A DNA stretch of 64,000 nt from Chamaea fasciata (Eukaryota; Chordata; Aves; Passeriformes; Sylviidae), in the NCBI GenBank assembly GCA_029207755.1, contig JARCOQ010000003.1, forward strand, positions 41,498,144 through 41,562,143, read 5' to 3'. The notes under the pieces were generated by a model, which worked only from the letters and a program-made list of their open reading frames with translations, was not told the DNA's origin and ran no database searches. The translations under genes were made by a program, and so were the position numbers. This document shows, in pieces, positions 38,411 through 49,809 of this stretch (its first letter is position 1; the number at the start of each line of letters is the position of its first letter).

Positions 38411-39600
38411 TAGCCATCTCAATAGGTTTTAGATGAGGGCTGCCTTTCAAAAAAAAAATCTGACCCTCCAAAAACAAAGAGAAATGTTGGTATCCAAGCA
38501 ACTTAGAATGTGAATATGCAATTAATTTAACAGGTATCTTAAGCATATGTCACAGGAATAACTAATCCATCATTTTTAATGGCCTATCTGTTTTCCCCCA
38601 TGATTGGAATTTGGTTACTTTCTCTGTACCTAAGATCTTGTGGCATTAAAAAGTCCTATGCTCTGCCTCAAATGTGTGCAGTTTTTATTCTTACTTGTAT
38701 TAACATGTATTTCCTTGGGAAATGTAGTACTGAGAAGAGGCGCTTGTTACCCAGCACATGATGGGGACAGAAATCAAACCACAAACATCACAAGGGTTTT
38801 GGGTAGTGTCTGTGGTTATCTGTTGAAGAAAGAGAAAGTGGACCTGAAGATCCTGCCAGCATTACTGTTAGCTGACCTTAGTATCCCCCTGTGCAGCAGC
38901 CTGATGGTCTGGTGAAAAGCAGAGATATTTAGGTGACAAAAATGTTCCAGATTCGAGCCCTGCCTGAAAGCAACACAACAAAGCCCTTCTGTAGCTGAGA
39001 CTTAACAGTTCACAGAGGAATAATAAATGCTTTAGTCACCCTGCCAGTCTTTGAGCCAGGTAAGGACAGACTTATGAGATTGCATCCCATTTACTTAAGT
39101 GCTTCTGTCACCATTCGTGCCCTGCTGCAGCTGGGAGCAACCACGCAAACCTGACAACGAGCCATAATGCTCCTGCCCTGCAGACCCTGTGGCAGGGTGA
39201 GGCAGGCAGCCTCACACCCTCACTCCTGGCTGTGGGATCAGTCAGAGACCCAGAGGAGACATCAGGAGCATCCTGTCTGACTTTCAGGATGCAGTCTGGG
39301 CTGCGTGAGTCAAAAGAAAAAATGTTAAATAAAACAGCTGATGCCCCTAGCTGAAGGTAGTCCCTGAGCAGAGCTTCACAGTTCTGGCCCTGGGAAAGCA
39401 CCAGAATTGAACTCTCCCAAATGACTGTCCCCCTTCAATTCAAATACCAGGTTTTCATTCAGCAAAGTTCTCATACAGTTGGACCTTGAGTTATTTGGTT
39501 GGGTTATTTGCCTGAAAGGAATAATCTTGCATCTTCTAACAGTTGTGATTTCTCTGCTTCATTGATTAAAACATCTCTTTTCCGCTATTTTCTCTCCAGC
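38411..39600. other. Non-coding stretch, nothing recognised
   Basis: No gene or known repeat recognised. An A9 run lies near 38450. Confidence 0.4.
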
Positions 39601-39850
39601 CACACACCCCACCCCCACTAATTAAATAGCTCCAACCCTCACAGCCGTGAGACTTCAATGGCTCAATAACATCCTGAGTCAATGTGTTGCAAAGCTGCTT
39701 TTTAATTCATTCTTCATGCAAATGATATACAATTAGACCTGGGTAATCTGCATTCCTTCTGCAAATGCTATTGTTAATAGGATTTAAGAAAAAAAACCCT
39801 CCAGCTTAACAAATCAATGGCACATACAGGCTATCAGATCAGTTACTCCT
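39601..39850. promoter_or_regulatory. Candidate regulatory element with POU octamer
   Basis: It contains ATGCAAAT, the exact POU/Oct octamer, at 39716-39723. Homeobox-type cores (ACTAATTAAAT near 39617, CAATTAG near 39731) and CTGCAAATGC lie close by. A single octamer is expected about twice by chance in this length, so only the local clustering is suggestive. Confidence 0.2.
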
Positions 39851-42508
39851 TAAACCTTTTGGATAGCCAGACATATGGGGCAAGCAAGCAATGATTATAA
39901 CAAGGCCTTGCAAGGGTACTTTGTGGCGCTTGGGATGTGTGACTTCAGAAGCTTTCCATTCTATTTTTTCTCCCAGCACTGCTTGCCTACTCAGGTCAGG
40001 AAAGGGGAAGGAGGATCCCAGAGGAAAAGGTCAGACCTTTAGGACATTCATTAGGGATTGCCAAGGGCTGGGGTTTCCTCAAAGCTTTCTTTCTAAATTG
40101 AGCTGGATTTTTCAACAAGGCCCCGGCCCTTAGGACAGGTTTTTACCTGCTAACAAAGAGACAGAGAGAAGACAGAGGGGGAAAAAGCATCCCCTGTTCA
40201 GGCATGCCAGGTTGTTGTGGAGGGCTGCTGCGTTCTGTCTTGCGAGGAAAATTCTGGATTTGCTGACAGACGTTTACAAGTTTCACTTCCAGTACAGGTA
40301 TCTCAATAAATCTCTCAAAAGGGAAATGTTTTTCTTCTAAACCTTGACCCAAGGTAAAAAAGTGTCCAGGACCCCCAAGCATAGTCTCTGCCTTCCTCAA
40401 CAGGCGGTGGAGGACTGCATGGTCTTTCCTTGCAGTTAAGGTACATGGGGAAGAGCTATGCCTGTTACCTGTGAGAAAAGATGGCCCCAGTGGTCTCACA
40501 ACCCTTCAGTAGCCTGCAAAGAAGCAGGGCTGGGCAAGGACTGCCAAAGTGGGAAGGGTCCTGGGACTGGAGTGAGTTCACTCTCACATAAATATTGCCT
40601 TTCACTTCAACATTGGAGTCCCCATTGTTCGTGCAGTGTGACACATCAAGAAAGCTGAGGAATTAAATTTCTCCATCCACAGGGCATGAGCCAAGCAAGG
40701 TACACAGACCTTCTCCATGGTGAATCTCCCCTTTCATTCAGCTTTGGCCCCCCAGTCAATAAGGGGGACCAACTGTGATGAGGGCCCCAGTCCATCTGGA
40801 ACTATTCATTTGGGTCACCAGATGATATGGACTTTCAATCCCTGCCAAATTTGTCCTGATTTGCACAAGGGACCAGATGCAAAAAGGCCCTGTATCCCAA
40901 GACAAATCCTCTCTCGTCACATCCACACCAGATACACTCACAGGCAACTCACATCGGGATATCACAACCTTCTGCAGCCAGAAAATATTATCCTTCATTA
41001 TGCATATACCTTCCAGTACAAACACAACAATGACTGATGTGCCCTGACAGCTCTCCTCTCTTTCCTTCTCCCCTGATGCATTGCTGAGCAATGAGAAGCA
41101 GGCTCTCAGGGAAAAGTTTGCATGAGAAGTGATAACATGAGAATATGTCAGCATTCCTGGAAAGCATTCGGGCAGTGTCAGTCAACAGAACTGCCTGCAG
41201 GCTTAAAAAAAGCATGGAGCTCTTCTTAGACCTCACAGCCTGGCAACTGCATCTCCATCTCACCCAGACTCTTTGGCCTCACAGGAATCAGCTCTTTTTC
41301 TTTTTCCAGCCAGGAGGTATGCAAGACAGCAGGGGTAATAGGGTGCCATTTTTCATTAATTGAATAGAAAAAACTGCTTGACACCTTGTTTTTTTTTTTT
41401 TTTTTTTAAGTTTTCTGCCAGCATTCGGTGCAGAGGAGAACCTTGTGCCACTAGCACCACAGGCAGGCCCCACACACCCACCCTTACCCAGAGCCCACAA
41501 GGTTGCTTGTCTTAGTCCTCTCAGCCTGGAAAACATATAAACTAAATGAACAGGACAAAAGGACAGGCAGAAGACATGCAGCGGTGGGATCAGTAGCAGC
41601 TCCAGTGAGAGCTTCATCATTTTAACCACACCACATTACTTCTCAGTAGACTTCAAGGCTTCCTCTCTACCCCCTGCCATCCCTTTGTCCAATCTCCCTC
41701 TTCCTTTCACTGTCCATATTTGCAATAAATATGGTACATGCATGATACATCCCCATGGAGTGGCTGCAGTGTCCTGGCAGCTGTTCTAAAATGAGCAGTG
41801 GAGGATCCATGCCCTCAGGCAAAGCATCTAGCATTACAACATCCGCTAGTGCAACTCACCCGGGCCTTCTGCCACTGTGCTGTAAAGAAGGAATCATAGC
41901 CAAATCATGACGAGCAGGATCTGTGAGCCCAACTGTGCTCTGTCTGCACGTGGCCCTGCACTCTCCTTTGGAGTCAGAAGAGTGCTAATGACAGCTGTAC
42001 TGATATAACTGATGGTTATAATAACTCATCCTCTCCTGATCACAGAGGGCCTGCTCTAATTACAAATACTAAGTACAAACCCCAAGCAATTCCTCTAAAA
42101 CCAATTGAATAACCTCGACTCTCCCTGGTGAGAATGGCTGCAGCTTTTGGCCCCAAAGTCCCTTTTTGCTCTTCCTGTTGCAGCCACAAGGCAGATCTTC
42201 CAGAACTTTGAAGACTGAAACAAAATAATGATGTCCAAGACATATTAAAAGGGCCAAACTCTCCAAGCTGCACTAAAGCAGAGCTCAGTGGGCTGGGTCT
42301 ATGCAGCCCAGAGGTACCCAGGTTGTGTAGGTGATTGTATTCCCCTGGGACACTGTAAGATAGACCAGCATTTTTCACTTTCATGGCACTTCTCTCTCCC
42401 ACTGATCCAGCTCAGGGGGAGTGGGATTTATACAAACTCCATTTATTCAAGTTCCTTTATTCAAACTCCAGCTACAGGGGTGTCCTTTTGGCTCTGTATT
42501 TGAACAGA
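39851..42508. other. Non-coding stretch, nothing recognised
   Basis: No gene recognised. A T19 run lies at 41389-41407. The 132-codon minus frame at 40756-41154 and the 118-codon minus frame at 40143-40499 lack domains. An AT-rich piece around 41990-42080 may be regulatory but has no distinctive motif. Confidence 0.4.
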
Positions 42509-42847
42509 GGGAAGGGAAGGGAAGGGAAGGGAAGGGAAGGGAAGGGAAGGGAAGGGAAGGGAAGGGAAGGGAAGGGAAGGGAAGGGAAGGGAAGGGAAGG
42601 GAAGGGAAGGGAAGGGAAGGGAAGGGAAGGGAAGGGAAGGGAAGGGAAGGGAAGGGAAGGGAAGGGAAGGGAAGGGAAGGGAAGGGAAGGGAAGGGAAGG
42701 GAAGGGAAGGGAAGGGAAGGGAAGGGAAGGGAAGGGAAGGGAAGGGAAGGGAAGGGAAGGGAAGGGAAGGGAAGGGAAGGGAAGGGAAGGGAAGGGAAGG
42801 GAAGGGAAGGGAAGGGAAGGGAAGGGAAGGGAAGGGAAGGGAAGGGA
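42509..42847 (+). repeat. (GGGAA)67 perfect purine microsatellite
   Basis: Sixty-seven uninterrupted copies of GGGAA, followed by GGGA and then TCTCTCTC. All plus-strand bases are purines. Each four units make a G3-AA-G3 quadruplex-capable motif, and the homopurine mirror symmetry can also form triplex DNA. The open frames through it (GREGK on plus, PFPSL on minus, 138-170 codons) are artefacts of the repeat. Confidence 0.98.
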
Positions 42848-44275
42848 TCTCTCTCTAGATGTTACATGCTTTGTCACTGGCTCTTCTACCTTTAGAAGGG
42901 TAGGCTTTGCTACCCTTAGAGTTTACTAATATTACATCTATGTACTTTCAACCCCTGATTGTTAGAGATGATGCTTCTCTCTCTCGATGGATAGTGTCAG
43001 ATAAGCATTTCAATTATGATCATTCAAATGAGTTACATCACCAAAGCAGAAGAGAAAAATATGTATACAATAATCAATGTGGTCATCTGTTCATCAAAAA
43101 CTGTTCAGACACTCCTTTGAAATATGAGACCTCTATTTCACAAACTGTTCTAATAATTCCAGGTCCTTATACTAGGCCTCAGTATCGCACAAAAATAAGT
43201 TTTCTTCTAGTTTTGGTTATTTATGCAATAAATATATTTGAGGTCCTTTTCCCCTTTTGCATCCTTCTGCCCTCACCTTCTCTGGCTTACACCCATTTTT
43301 ATTTCTTCTTTTTTTTCCTTATGATCATGTTACTTTCAAAAATCTCCATTTTCTTGTAGTTAAGGCAAGTGCTCTTGTAAATAGCAGCCTCAAGTGTGGG
43401 TGTTGCACTGAAAGCCTGACAATATATCAGCAACTCTGGCCAGTTCTGCCTGTGTTTTCAGTACATTGTCATCATACAAGATTCTGAATCAATACCCAAA
43501 AAATGAGAAACTAACCTACCTTGTGAACATATGCTCTTTAGCTCTGCTTCTATGGAGGAGTCTTCAGAACAAAAAATTTAAAAACCTCAACCAAGCAAAA
43601 AACTTTGCCACCTTGGAAAGGCTGGCATTTGTTTTATATGTCCCAGTTCACTTATCCTTTTTTTTTTGCATGCATTTTCTGAGGCTGGGCTGCCTGATGT
43701 GAGAAAAGTGACATTATGGCATCACAGAATAGTTCAGTGATCCACTGTGATACCCCTGGTCCTGCTGCAAGTTCTAGGCAATCTTTTCAGTTCCGTGCTC
43801 TGCTCTTCATTCATGCGTGACCTGCAGCCGTCATGTTCATGAAACTTACTGATCTCCATGGGATTCTTTTCTTCTGCTGGAAGATCTGGCCCTAGTTGTG
43901 ACAAAACAGATTACAAGCTAAAGGATGGGAGGCCTAGAAATAGATCATTAGAGGAAACCAATCTTGGAGCCAAAAGCGGCCTGAAATCACTCTTACATGG
44001 GAATGTCTCCCCCAGCCCATCTCTGCAATGTGTCCTCCATGCATGTCATCAGCTTTGTCCCTTTCCTGCAGGGAATTACTAATGGGTTGGGATCTCTTCT
44101 TCTCCCCCCTTTGCCCTTTCAAACCGGTCATGGCCGTCCTCATAAATCTGCCAGGATGCTGACAGCCAGACAGCAGCTCACAGGGGCTCAGGGGACTTTG
44201 AGTGATATTCCTTCTGTTCCAGCCCTTTCCAAGACAGTCACTGATTTAGGAGGATGTCTCCTCTTACACGTTTGA
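42848..44275. other. Non-coding stretch, nothing recognised
   Basis: A 150-codon plus frame (42907-43359) starts soon after the GGGAA tract but shows no domain. It ends in a phenylalanine-rich stretch from a T-rich sequence. I regard it as chance. Confidence 0.4.
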
Positions 44276-44344
44276 ACAAAATAATAATAACAATAACAAT
44301 AATAATAACAATAACAACAACAACAACAATAATAATAATAATAA
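44276..44344 (+). repeat. (AAT/AAC)n trinucleotide repeat
   Basis: About 69 bases of interspersed AAT and AAC units: AAT-rich ends and an AAC-rich centre. The antisense frames give runs of leucine, isoleucine or valine and are artefacts. Confidence 0.95.
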
Positions 44345-44559
44345 AGCAACACAGGGGGAGGAAAAAAGTAATAGGGAAGATAGTGGCACCATGATCTTCT
44401 GTATCGAAATGATTGCAATTGCAGGATGTCCCTGGAGAAACAGGCTTTCCAGGCAATGAAAGGAGCAAACAAAGAAAAACATGGACCAGGGAACCCGACT
44501 GTTTGCCTGTGCATTTGATAGAGTGCCACACATGCTTTATCTCTACTCAATGTCTTGTT

Positions 44560-44830
44560 AGTGAAAAGCTATTTATTTATTTTAGAACATGCTGATAATG
44601 AATGCTCCTAGCAGATAACACAGTCTCAAATCAAAACAAGGTTTTCTGTTAACTCTAATCCCCTTGATTTTATTTCAGCTAAGACTATCTGTAGTATTCT
44701 TTTACTTTCTTTACCAGTGAGCTGCTGCCAACCCTAATCACTCTGGCTCACGCCAGACATTATTTCCATTATCTGGCTGATTCTAAACGACCCCGTCTTC
44801 AGGATTGAAAGGCATCTTGATGTTATCCGA
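44560..44830. promoter_or_regulatory. Candidate conserved regulatory element
   Basis: Unique AT-moderate DNA with CTAATCACTCTGG, the pair ATTATTTCCATTATCTGG and several short TAAT cores. There is no open frame and no repeat. It is listed for its enhancer-like texture only; conservation is unknown. Confidence 0.2.
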
Positions 44831-47800
44831 GGGACAACAGAAAGCCTACACACGTAAAGGCAGGCTGAGTAAAAGCCCTGTGTGCCACTAAAGGCTCACT
44901 CATCCCATGAAGCAGCCTGAAAATCAGTTTATAGATCTCTCGTTCTGATATGAGTGTAGGAGATCATTCCTTTGTCATTCATCCTAAATGTTGTGATGGA
45001 TGAATCTCCAAAGGCTGGAAGGTTTCATGTGGGTGAATTCTCACATGCTGGCCCCTATCCAAGTATCTCCTGAGGATGCAGAACTGGAATAGTAACCTTG
45101 TGGAAATACACACTTTAAGAGTACATGGGTGCTTTAGAGATTGTCCACAATTTAACAGCAGGAGTTGCAGTAAGAAGGTAAATTTAAATTGATTATTTCT
45201 AGGCATAAAAGAAGTTGGTAGCATTGAAAATAAATGGGAAGAGTCATATTAAAAATATTCATCGCAGGTATTATAACTTCTTTAGGTAGGCTCAAAAAGA
45301 CAAAACCAAAATGGGAAAGAACAAAATTCAAAAAATTGTAATTCAACAAAATGTAATCTGACATGTCAATAAGCCAATAGTCTTAAATTATATAAAGCAC
45401 AAGTGGAGCTCTTTGGTGACTCTTGATAGATCATCAGTTTAAACAGGTTATGGAAAAATCAGATTTGTAAGTACCTACCTGTAACGTACAAACTTACAGG
45501 ACAATCTGAATGCAACAGAACAAAATTCTTTGGTCAGCAATTCTCAAACAGTCTTTGCATTTTTAAGGGGAAATTTTCTGACTCAAATAGTAACTAATTT
45601 AACACTGGGAAATTTGTTTCTGGAGCTCCTCTTGATAGACAGAGAACTGAGAGCTGGAAAGATTGTTTAGACAAAAGCAACAGTAGTTTACTTGCCCTTG
45701 TTTTATGCAAAAAACATGAAGTACAAATAAAAAAAAATATTGATACTTGATACTTTAAAAGGAACATTTCTCAGCATTGCTCAACATCTCAATGGCTATG
45801 AGCCCAGCTCACTGGGAGAAAGAATTGAAAGAGAAAATTGTTAAAAATAATCAGGAACCACAGAAACTGTAGTAGACATAGAAGGTTCTGCTCCATTAAA
45901 AAACTCCAATGTTTCAGAATGGAAATGAAAGCAGATAGGCTTGCATGTAAACTAGCAATATATAAATTAAAGGCTAGAAATGACCAAAAATTATTAAGTA
46001 TGCAGACTAAGTCTATCACATTTGAGGGTATTGGGAAGAAACAAAGACAATAATTAAAACATTTAAAAGAAAGCTGGGACCCTCAAACCAGAGAAGAAAA
46101 AACTCCATGAAAGACTTGAACAGTGAGCTCGGTAAGCAACTGAATGTCTCTTCCCATTGCAGGACCAAGGAAAGAGCAGTAAAGGTGGCTTTTAGGTATC
46201 TAAGAGCATGGGGGTGAAAGTGCTACATATTTGTCATTGTTTCCACTTCTGATGTCCTCATTTCAGAGAGAGATAAACTGAAGGACTTCACAAAAATCCT
46301 GAGAAATTAGGAATTTGGGAAACATATTTTAATGTTGAGGATTCAGGAGTTATTTAACCATTTAAACTAAACATTTAGGCAGAAGGGAGATGACAATGGA
46401 TTTTACTGTTTTATTACCAGTTACAAATAGCTGCAAACCTAATCTTCGATCCAGTGGCTTCAACATGAACTTGTGATGCAACTACAAACAGTGCTAACTG
46501 AGGTGGATTTTCTTCATTAGAAGTTTTTTAATCAAACCTGGCCATTTTTTCTAAGGTCTGAGAAGAGAAGTCATTACTGTCAGCAAGGCACTAGATTGCA
46601 TTTCTGAAGTAACAGATGGGGAGTGCATCACAAACACCACATTTCTTCAGTTTTAATGTCATAGTCTGAGAACCAAATGGACTGCAAGGTCTTATAGGCA
46701 GATCCCATCTTTGTCTGTGTGCACAAAATACTTCAGGGAGGGCAAGACTCCTGCACTTCACTGAGATCTTTCAAGGCTACTGTAATCTAAGTAGAAGCAA
46801 CACATCAAACAGTCCTTCCATTCATGCATTCTCACCACTGTAAAGGTGGGAAAAGCTGCTTCTGAAGTTCTACCAATTTCTGAACTTAGGCTTAGGAGTG
46901 TGATTTCTGAGGAAGCCACCTTCCTACTGCAAAATGTCTCGCACAGCACAAAAGCAGACAGGTAACAACCAATGCTTCAAGAGGTCCCATGCTAAGTGCC
47001 AATGACTGTAAACGCCCTTCTCTCCATATATATATATATATATGTATGTATCGACATGTGCACACACTGAACATTTTCCAAAGTTCTGCTAAGAGATGGA
47101 AATGCAGGTCAAATCCATCATGTTTTTCAGTGTGCTGTCTGTACTGCAATGGTCTTGCTCAGCTTATGCCACAGTAGCACAGACTGCCTTTACAGCAGGG
47201 GGATGTTGGGTTGGGGATGGCTGCCGAGGCCAGACAGCCCCACGGTTAAAGTTCAGAACAAGTATGGTACAGAAAGGATGGTGCTGAGGGCAGGCCAGCT
47301 GCAGCACAATCCCAAGCACAAGCTGTTTATTAGGGTGAGCATAAAGCACTCCAGAAGGGCAAGACTCAGTGTTCTTCCTTTTGATCCTATTATCATATGA
47401 CAACATGATTAAAGACAGGGTAAAGGCAAGGCCCTCATGGAAGAAGCACAGGGGTGTCAAACCACTAATGGAAACTGTCACGGAGGAGACAGAAAGTTTA
47501 AAGAAAACATGGCCCTCTCTCCCCCCAGGGCAGGGAGCGAGGGGGATCCCAGTGCCAGCAGAGGCTGCACACAAAGGCAGAGCAATAAAAACAAGAACAT
47601 AGGACAGAACTTAGAAAAGTAAATGTGGTGTCAGCTCCTCCTTTGTCATCTCTGTGTCCTGGGAAACCAGATGACAGCAAAGATTGGCTGTATAACCCTT
47701 TTGGACAGAGCTCTTGCACACAGGCCTTATTTCCCTGGGTCCTAAACTCATTTTAGTTTCCCTTTAAAGCCTTCAAGCCCACACCTCAACCTAAGCTTCT

Positions 47801-48732
47801 CAACTTGCACAGAATGGCCATGCACAGGAATGCCTGATTCAAGTAGGACACTGGGCACCAGAATCCATTCCCAAGACAGGGAAGAGGTCAGTCCAGACCC
47901 TAAGAAGCATGTTTCCCCCCACACCAACTGGTCTGGAGACACTCACTGTGTGGCAGGTGAGGGCTCCTAGTGCATTGCCTCTCAGCAGCTGGCATGGGGC
48001 TGCACTGGTAGGACACTGCAGGGTGTGGGGTATCAAGCTGCAGTCACTGTACTGTTACAAAGTGAGAGCAGGACAGGCAAGCTCTAACTCTCCCTTGCTT
48101 CTACATCAGCCCTGTGATGGAGGTACCAACCTCCCACCCTCCCTCTCCATTCCTATATGCCTATGAACCCCTGATCCCTAACTAGCTGTGTCTCATCCCC
48201 TCCAGTGGCAACATCAAATATCATTCAGGGGCAGGTGTGCTGAGCACAGGTGCAGGTCCCAGGCCCTTTTGCTGAGCATAGAGGAGTTGGACTGAGGGTC
48301 ACTGCTCAGCACATACGGGTTGCCAGATCTGCAGCAGGATGGGAGGAGAGTGAATGGCTCAACTGTGATGAGATAAGGCTGTTGGGAGAAGCATTAGAGG
48401 GGAAATATTACCATAAAAACATGTCATTACTGAGTAATGGATAGTGCCCGTCCTTCTCTCTGCGTAACTTCTCTGTAACACCTTTCTCCTTTTCCATCGC
48501 CCATTTCCTCTGCTTACTTTCTTTGGCTCCCCAACACATCATTTTCTTCCCTTCCTTTCCTTCCGTGTTCAGGTCCCTTCCCTATATCTCCTCACCCTCT
48601 TCCCCCTTTCTGCCCCACCTCCAGTTTCATCCTTTGTCTAAAACACTAGATAGATTTTGTAATTCTCTGATGCTGCCAATTGGTAGCCCTGAAGCAGCAA
48701 AGACTTGGATAAGTTATTATTCCTGGCTACAT
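44831..48732. other. Non-coding stretch with one TA microsatellite
   Basis: No gene recognised. An 18-bp AT repeat at 47026-47043 continues into GTATGTAT. A pyrimidine-rich stretch of about 80 bp lies near 48538-48620. The AT-rich interval 45840-46050 has a 71-codon lysine-rich plus frame that vaguely recalls LINE coding remnants, but I cannot support it. Confidence 0.4.
47026..47043. repeat. (AT)n microsatellite
   Basis: Eighteen bases of perfect AT alternation, followed by GTATGTATCG. Confidence 0.9.
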
Positions 48733-48758
48733 CTTCTGACAACTGAAGTTGTCAGAAG
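48733..48758. repeat. Perfect 12-bp inverted repeat with 2-bp centre
   Basis: CTTCTGACAACT (48733-48744), then GA, then AGTTGTCAGAAG (48747-48758). The 12-bp arms match perfectly, making an almost complete 26-bp palindrome able to extrude as a cruciform. Confidence 0.9.
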
Positions 48759-48892
48759 TCCCTGGGAGTTACAGGGGAAAAAACACCACAATGTAGGGTA
48801 ATCTGAGCCATGTTTCTGCTTCCTAAGACCTCAAGGGTGCCAGATCTCTGCAACACAGCTACCAGGACTATGTCCACAAACTCAGTTCTCAC

Positions 48893-49023
48893 CTCGTCTC
48901 TCCAGTCACGAGTTGAACACATCTGAGTTCAAGAGGGTTTTGGCACTTAGAGTGCATTCCTCTTGGGAGCTGGATGTGCACCTCTGTGACAAATACATCA
49001 TCACTATAAACTGGTGTTCCTTT
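48893..49023 (-). other. Possible internal exon, protein not recognised
   Basis: On the minus strand a good acceptor (TGGTTGTTCCATTCACAG) precedes a 131-base segment ending at a good donor (GAGACGAG|GTGAGAAC). One frame stays open through it, beginning KGTPVYSDDVFVTEVHIQLP and ending in NPLELRCVQLVTGETR, with no low-complexity sequence. If coding, it starts in phase 0 and leaves two bases for the next exon. I do not recognise the family and found no partner exon with matching phase. An open frame of this length arises by chance in roughly one case in eight, and splice-like sites are common. Treat it as a candidate only. Confidence 0.2.
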
Positions 49024-49657
49024 CTGTGAATGGAACAACCAGTGAGTGAAGTTTGTTAGAATAATCTTGAACAACCAATGGAAGCATCAGCAGCAACATG
49101 GGATAAAAAAAACAACACTGGAAAGCTGTCAAAAATGGAATATTTTTAACATAATAAATCAATATTTATTTTAACAAGTTTAATAGGATTCTCCCCCATT
49201 AGGTCCCAAGAGTTCTGAATCAGACAAGCCCTCTGGAGATGCTTGGAACATCTGGATACTCCTTTCTCACTGATTTCCCACTGGAGTCTTAAAAACTCAA
49301 TTTCATTGAATGTCAAGGCAAGACTTCCTCCCTTTGGTGTTCAGGAATATTCATTTCATTTTTTCTTCTGTCTGTTGCACTTTCCAAAAGGTGGTTGGTT
49401 GCTGATGTCAGCGGTATATCAGATACATGGAAAATATTTGCCACAAGAGTAAACACCACTGGGGTGCAGAATGGCTGACACAGACACTGGCAGGCCTGTG
49501 TATGTACAGGCAGGGAGGTAGGTGGTCACTCAGGATGAAATAACTTTGCAGTGGAGTACTCCATGCACCAGGAGCATCATTTAGAATGGATCCACTTCAC
49601 AGGAACAAGAAGACTACCGTGTCGACTCAGGGAGGGAAACAGGGAGGGAAGGAAGGA
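49024..49657. other. Non-coding stretch flanking the GGGA repeat
   Basis: No gene recognised. From 49630 the sequence becomes purine-rich (GGGAGGGAAAC, GGGAGGGAAGGAAGG). This is a degenerate shoulder leading into the perfect tetranucleotide array. Confidence 0.4.
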
Positions 49658-49809
49658 GGGAGGGAGGGAGGGAGGGAGGGAGGGAGGGAGGGAGGGAGGG
49701 AGGGAGGGAGGGAGGGAGGGAGGGAGGGAGGGAGGGAGGGAGGGAGGGAGGGAGGGAGGGAGGGAGGGAGGGAGGGAGGGAGGGAGGGAGGGAGGGAGGG
49801 AGGGAGGGA
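49658..49809 (+). repeat. (GGGA)38 perfect purine microsatellite
   Basis: Thirty-eight uninterrupted copies of GGGA, flanked by degenerate GGAA/GGAT units on both sides. Three-G runs separated by single A are an ideal parallel G-quadruplex motif. The GREGGREGG and PPSLPPSL frames across it are artefacts. Confidence 0.98.

Noticed and set aside
42383..42895. 170-codon plus frame and 138-codon minus frame
   Set aside because: Artefacts of the (GGGAA)67 array.
43720..43760. CATCACAGAATAGTTCAGTG, resembling a CR1 terminus
   Set aside because: The GGTTGGAAGGGACC block that should follow is missing.
45838..46053. Lysine-rich plus frame in AT-rich DNA, possible LINE coding relic
   Set aside because: No diagnostic reverse-transcriptase or endonuclease residues could be aligned.
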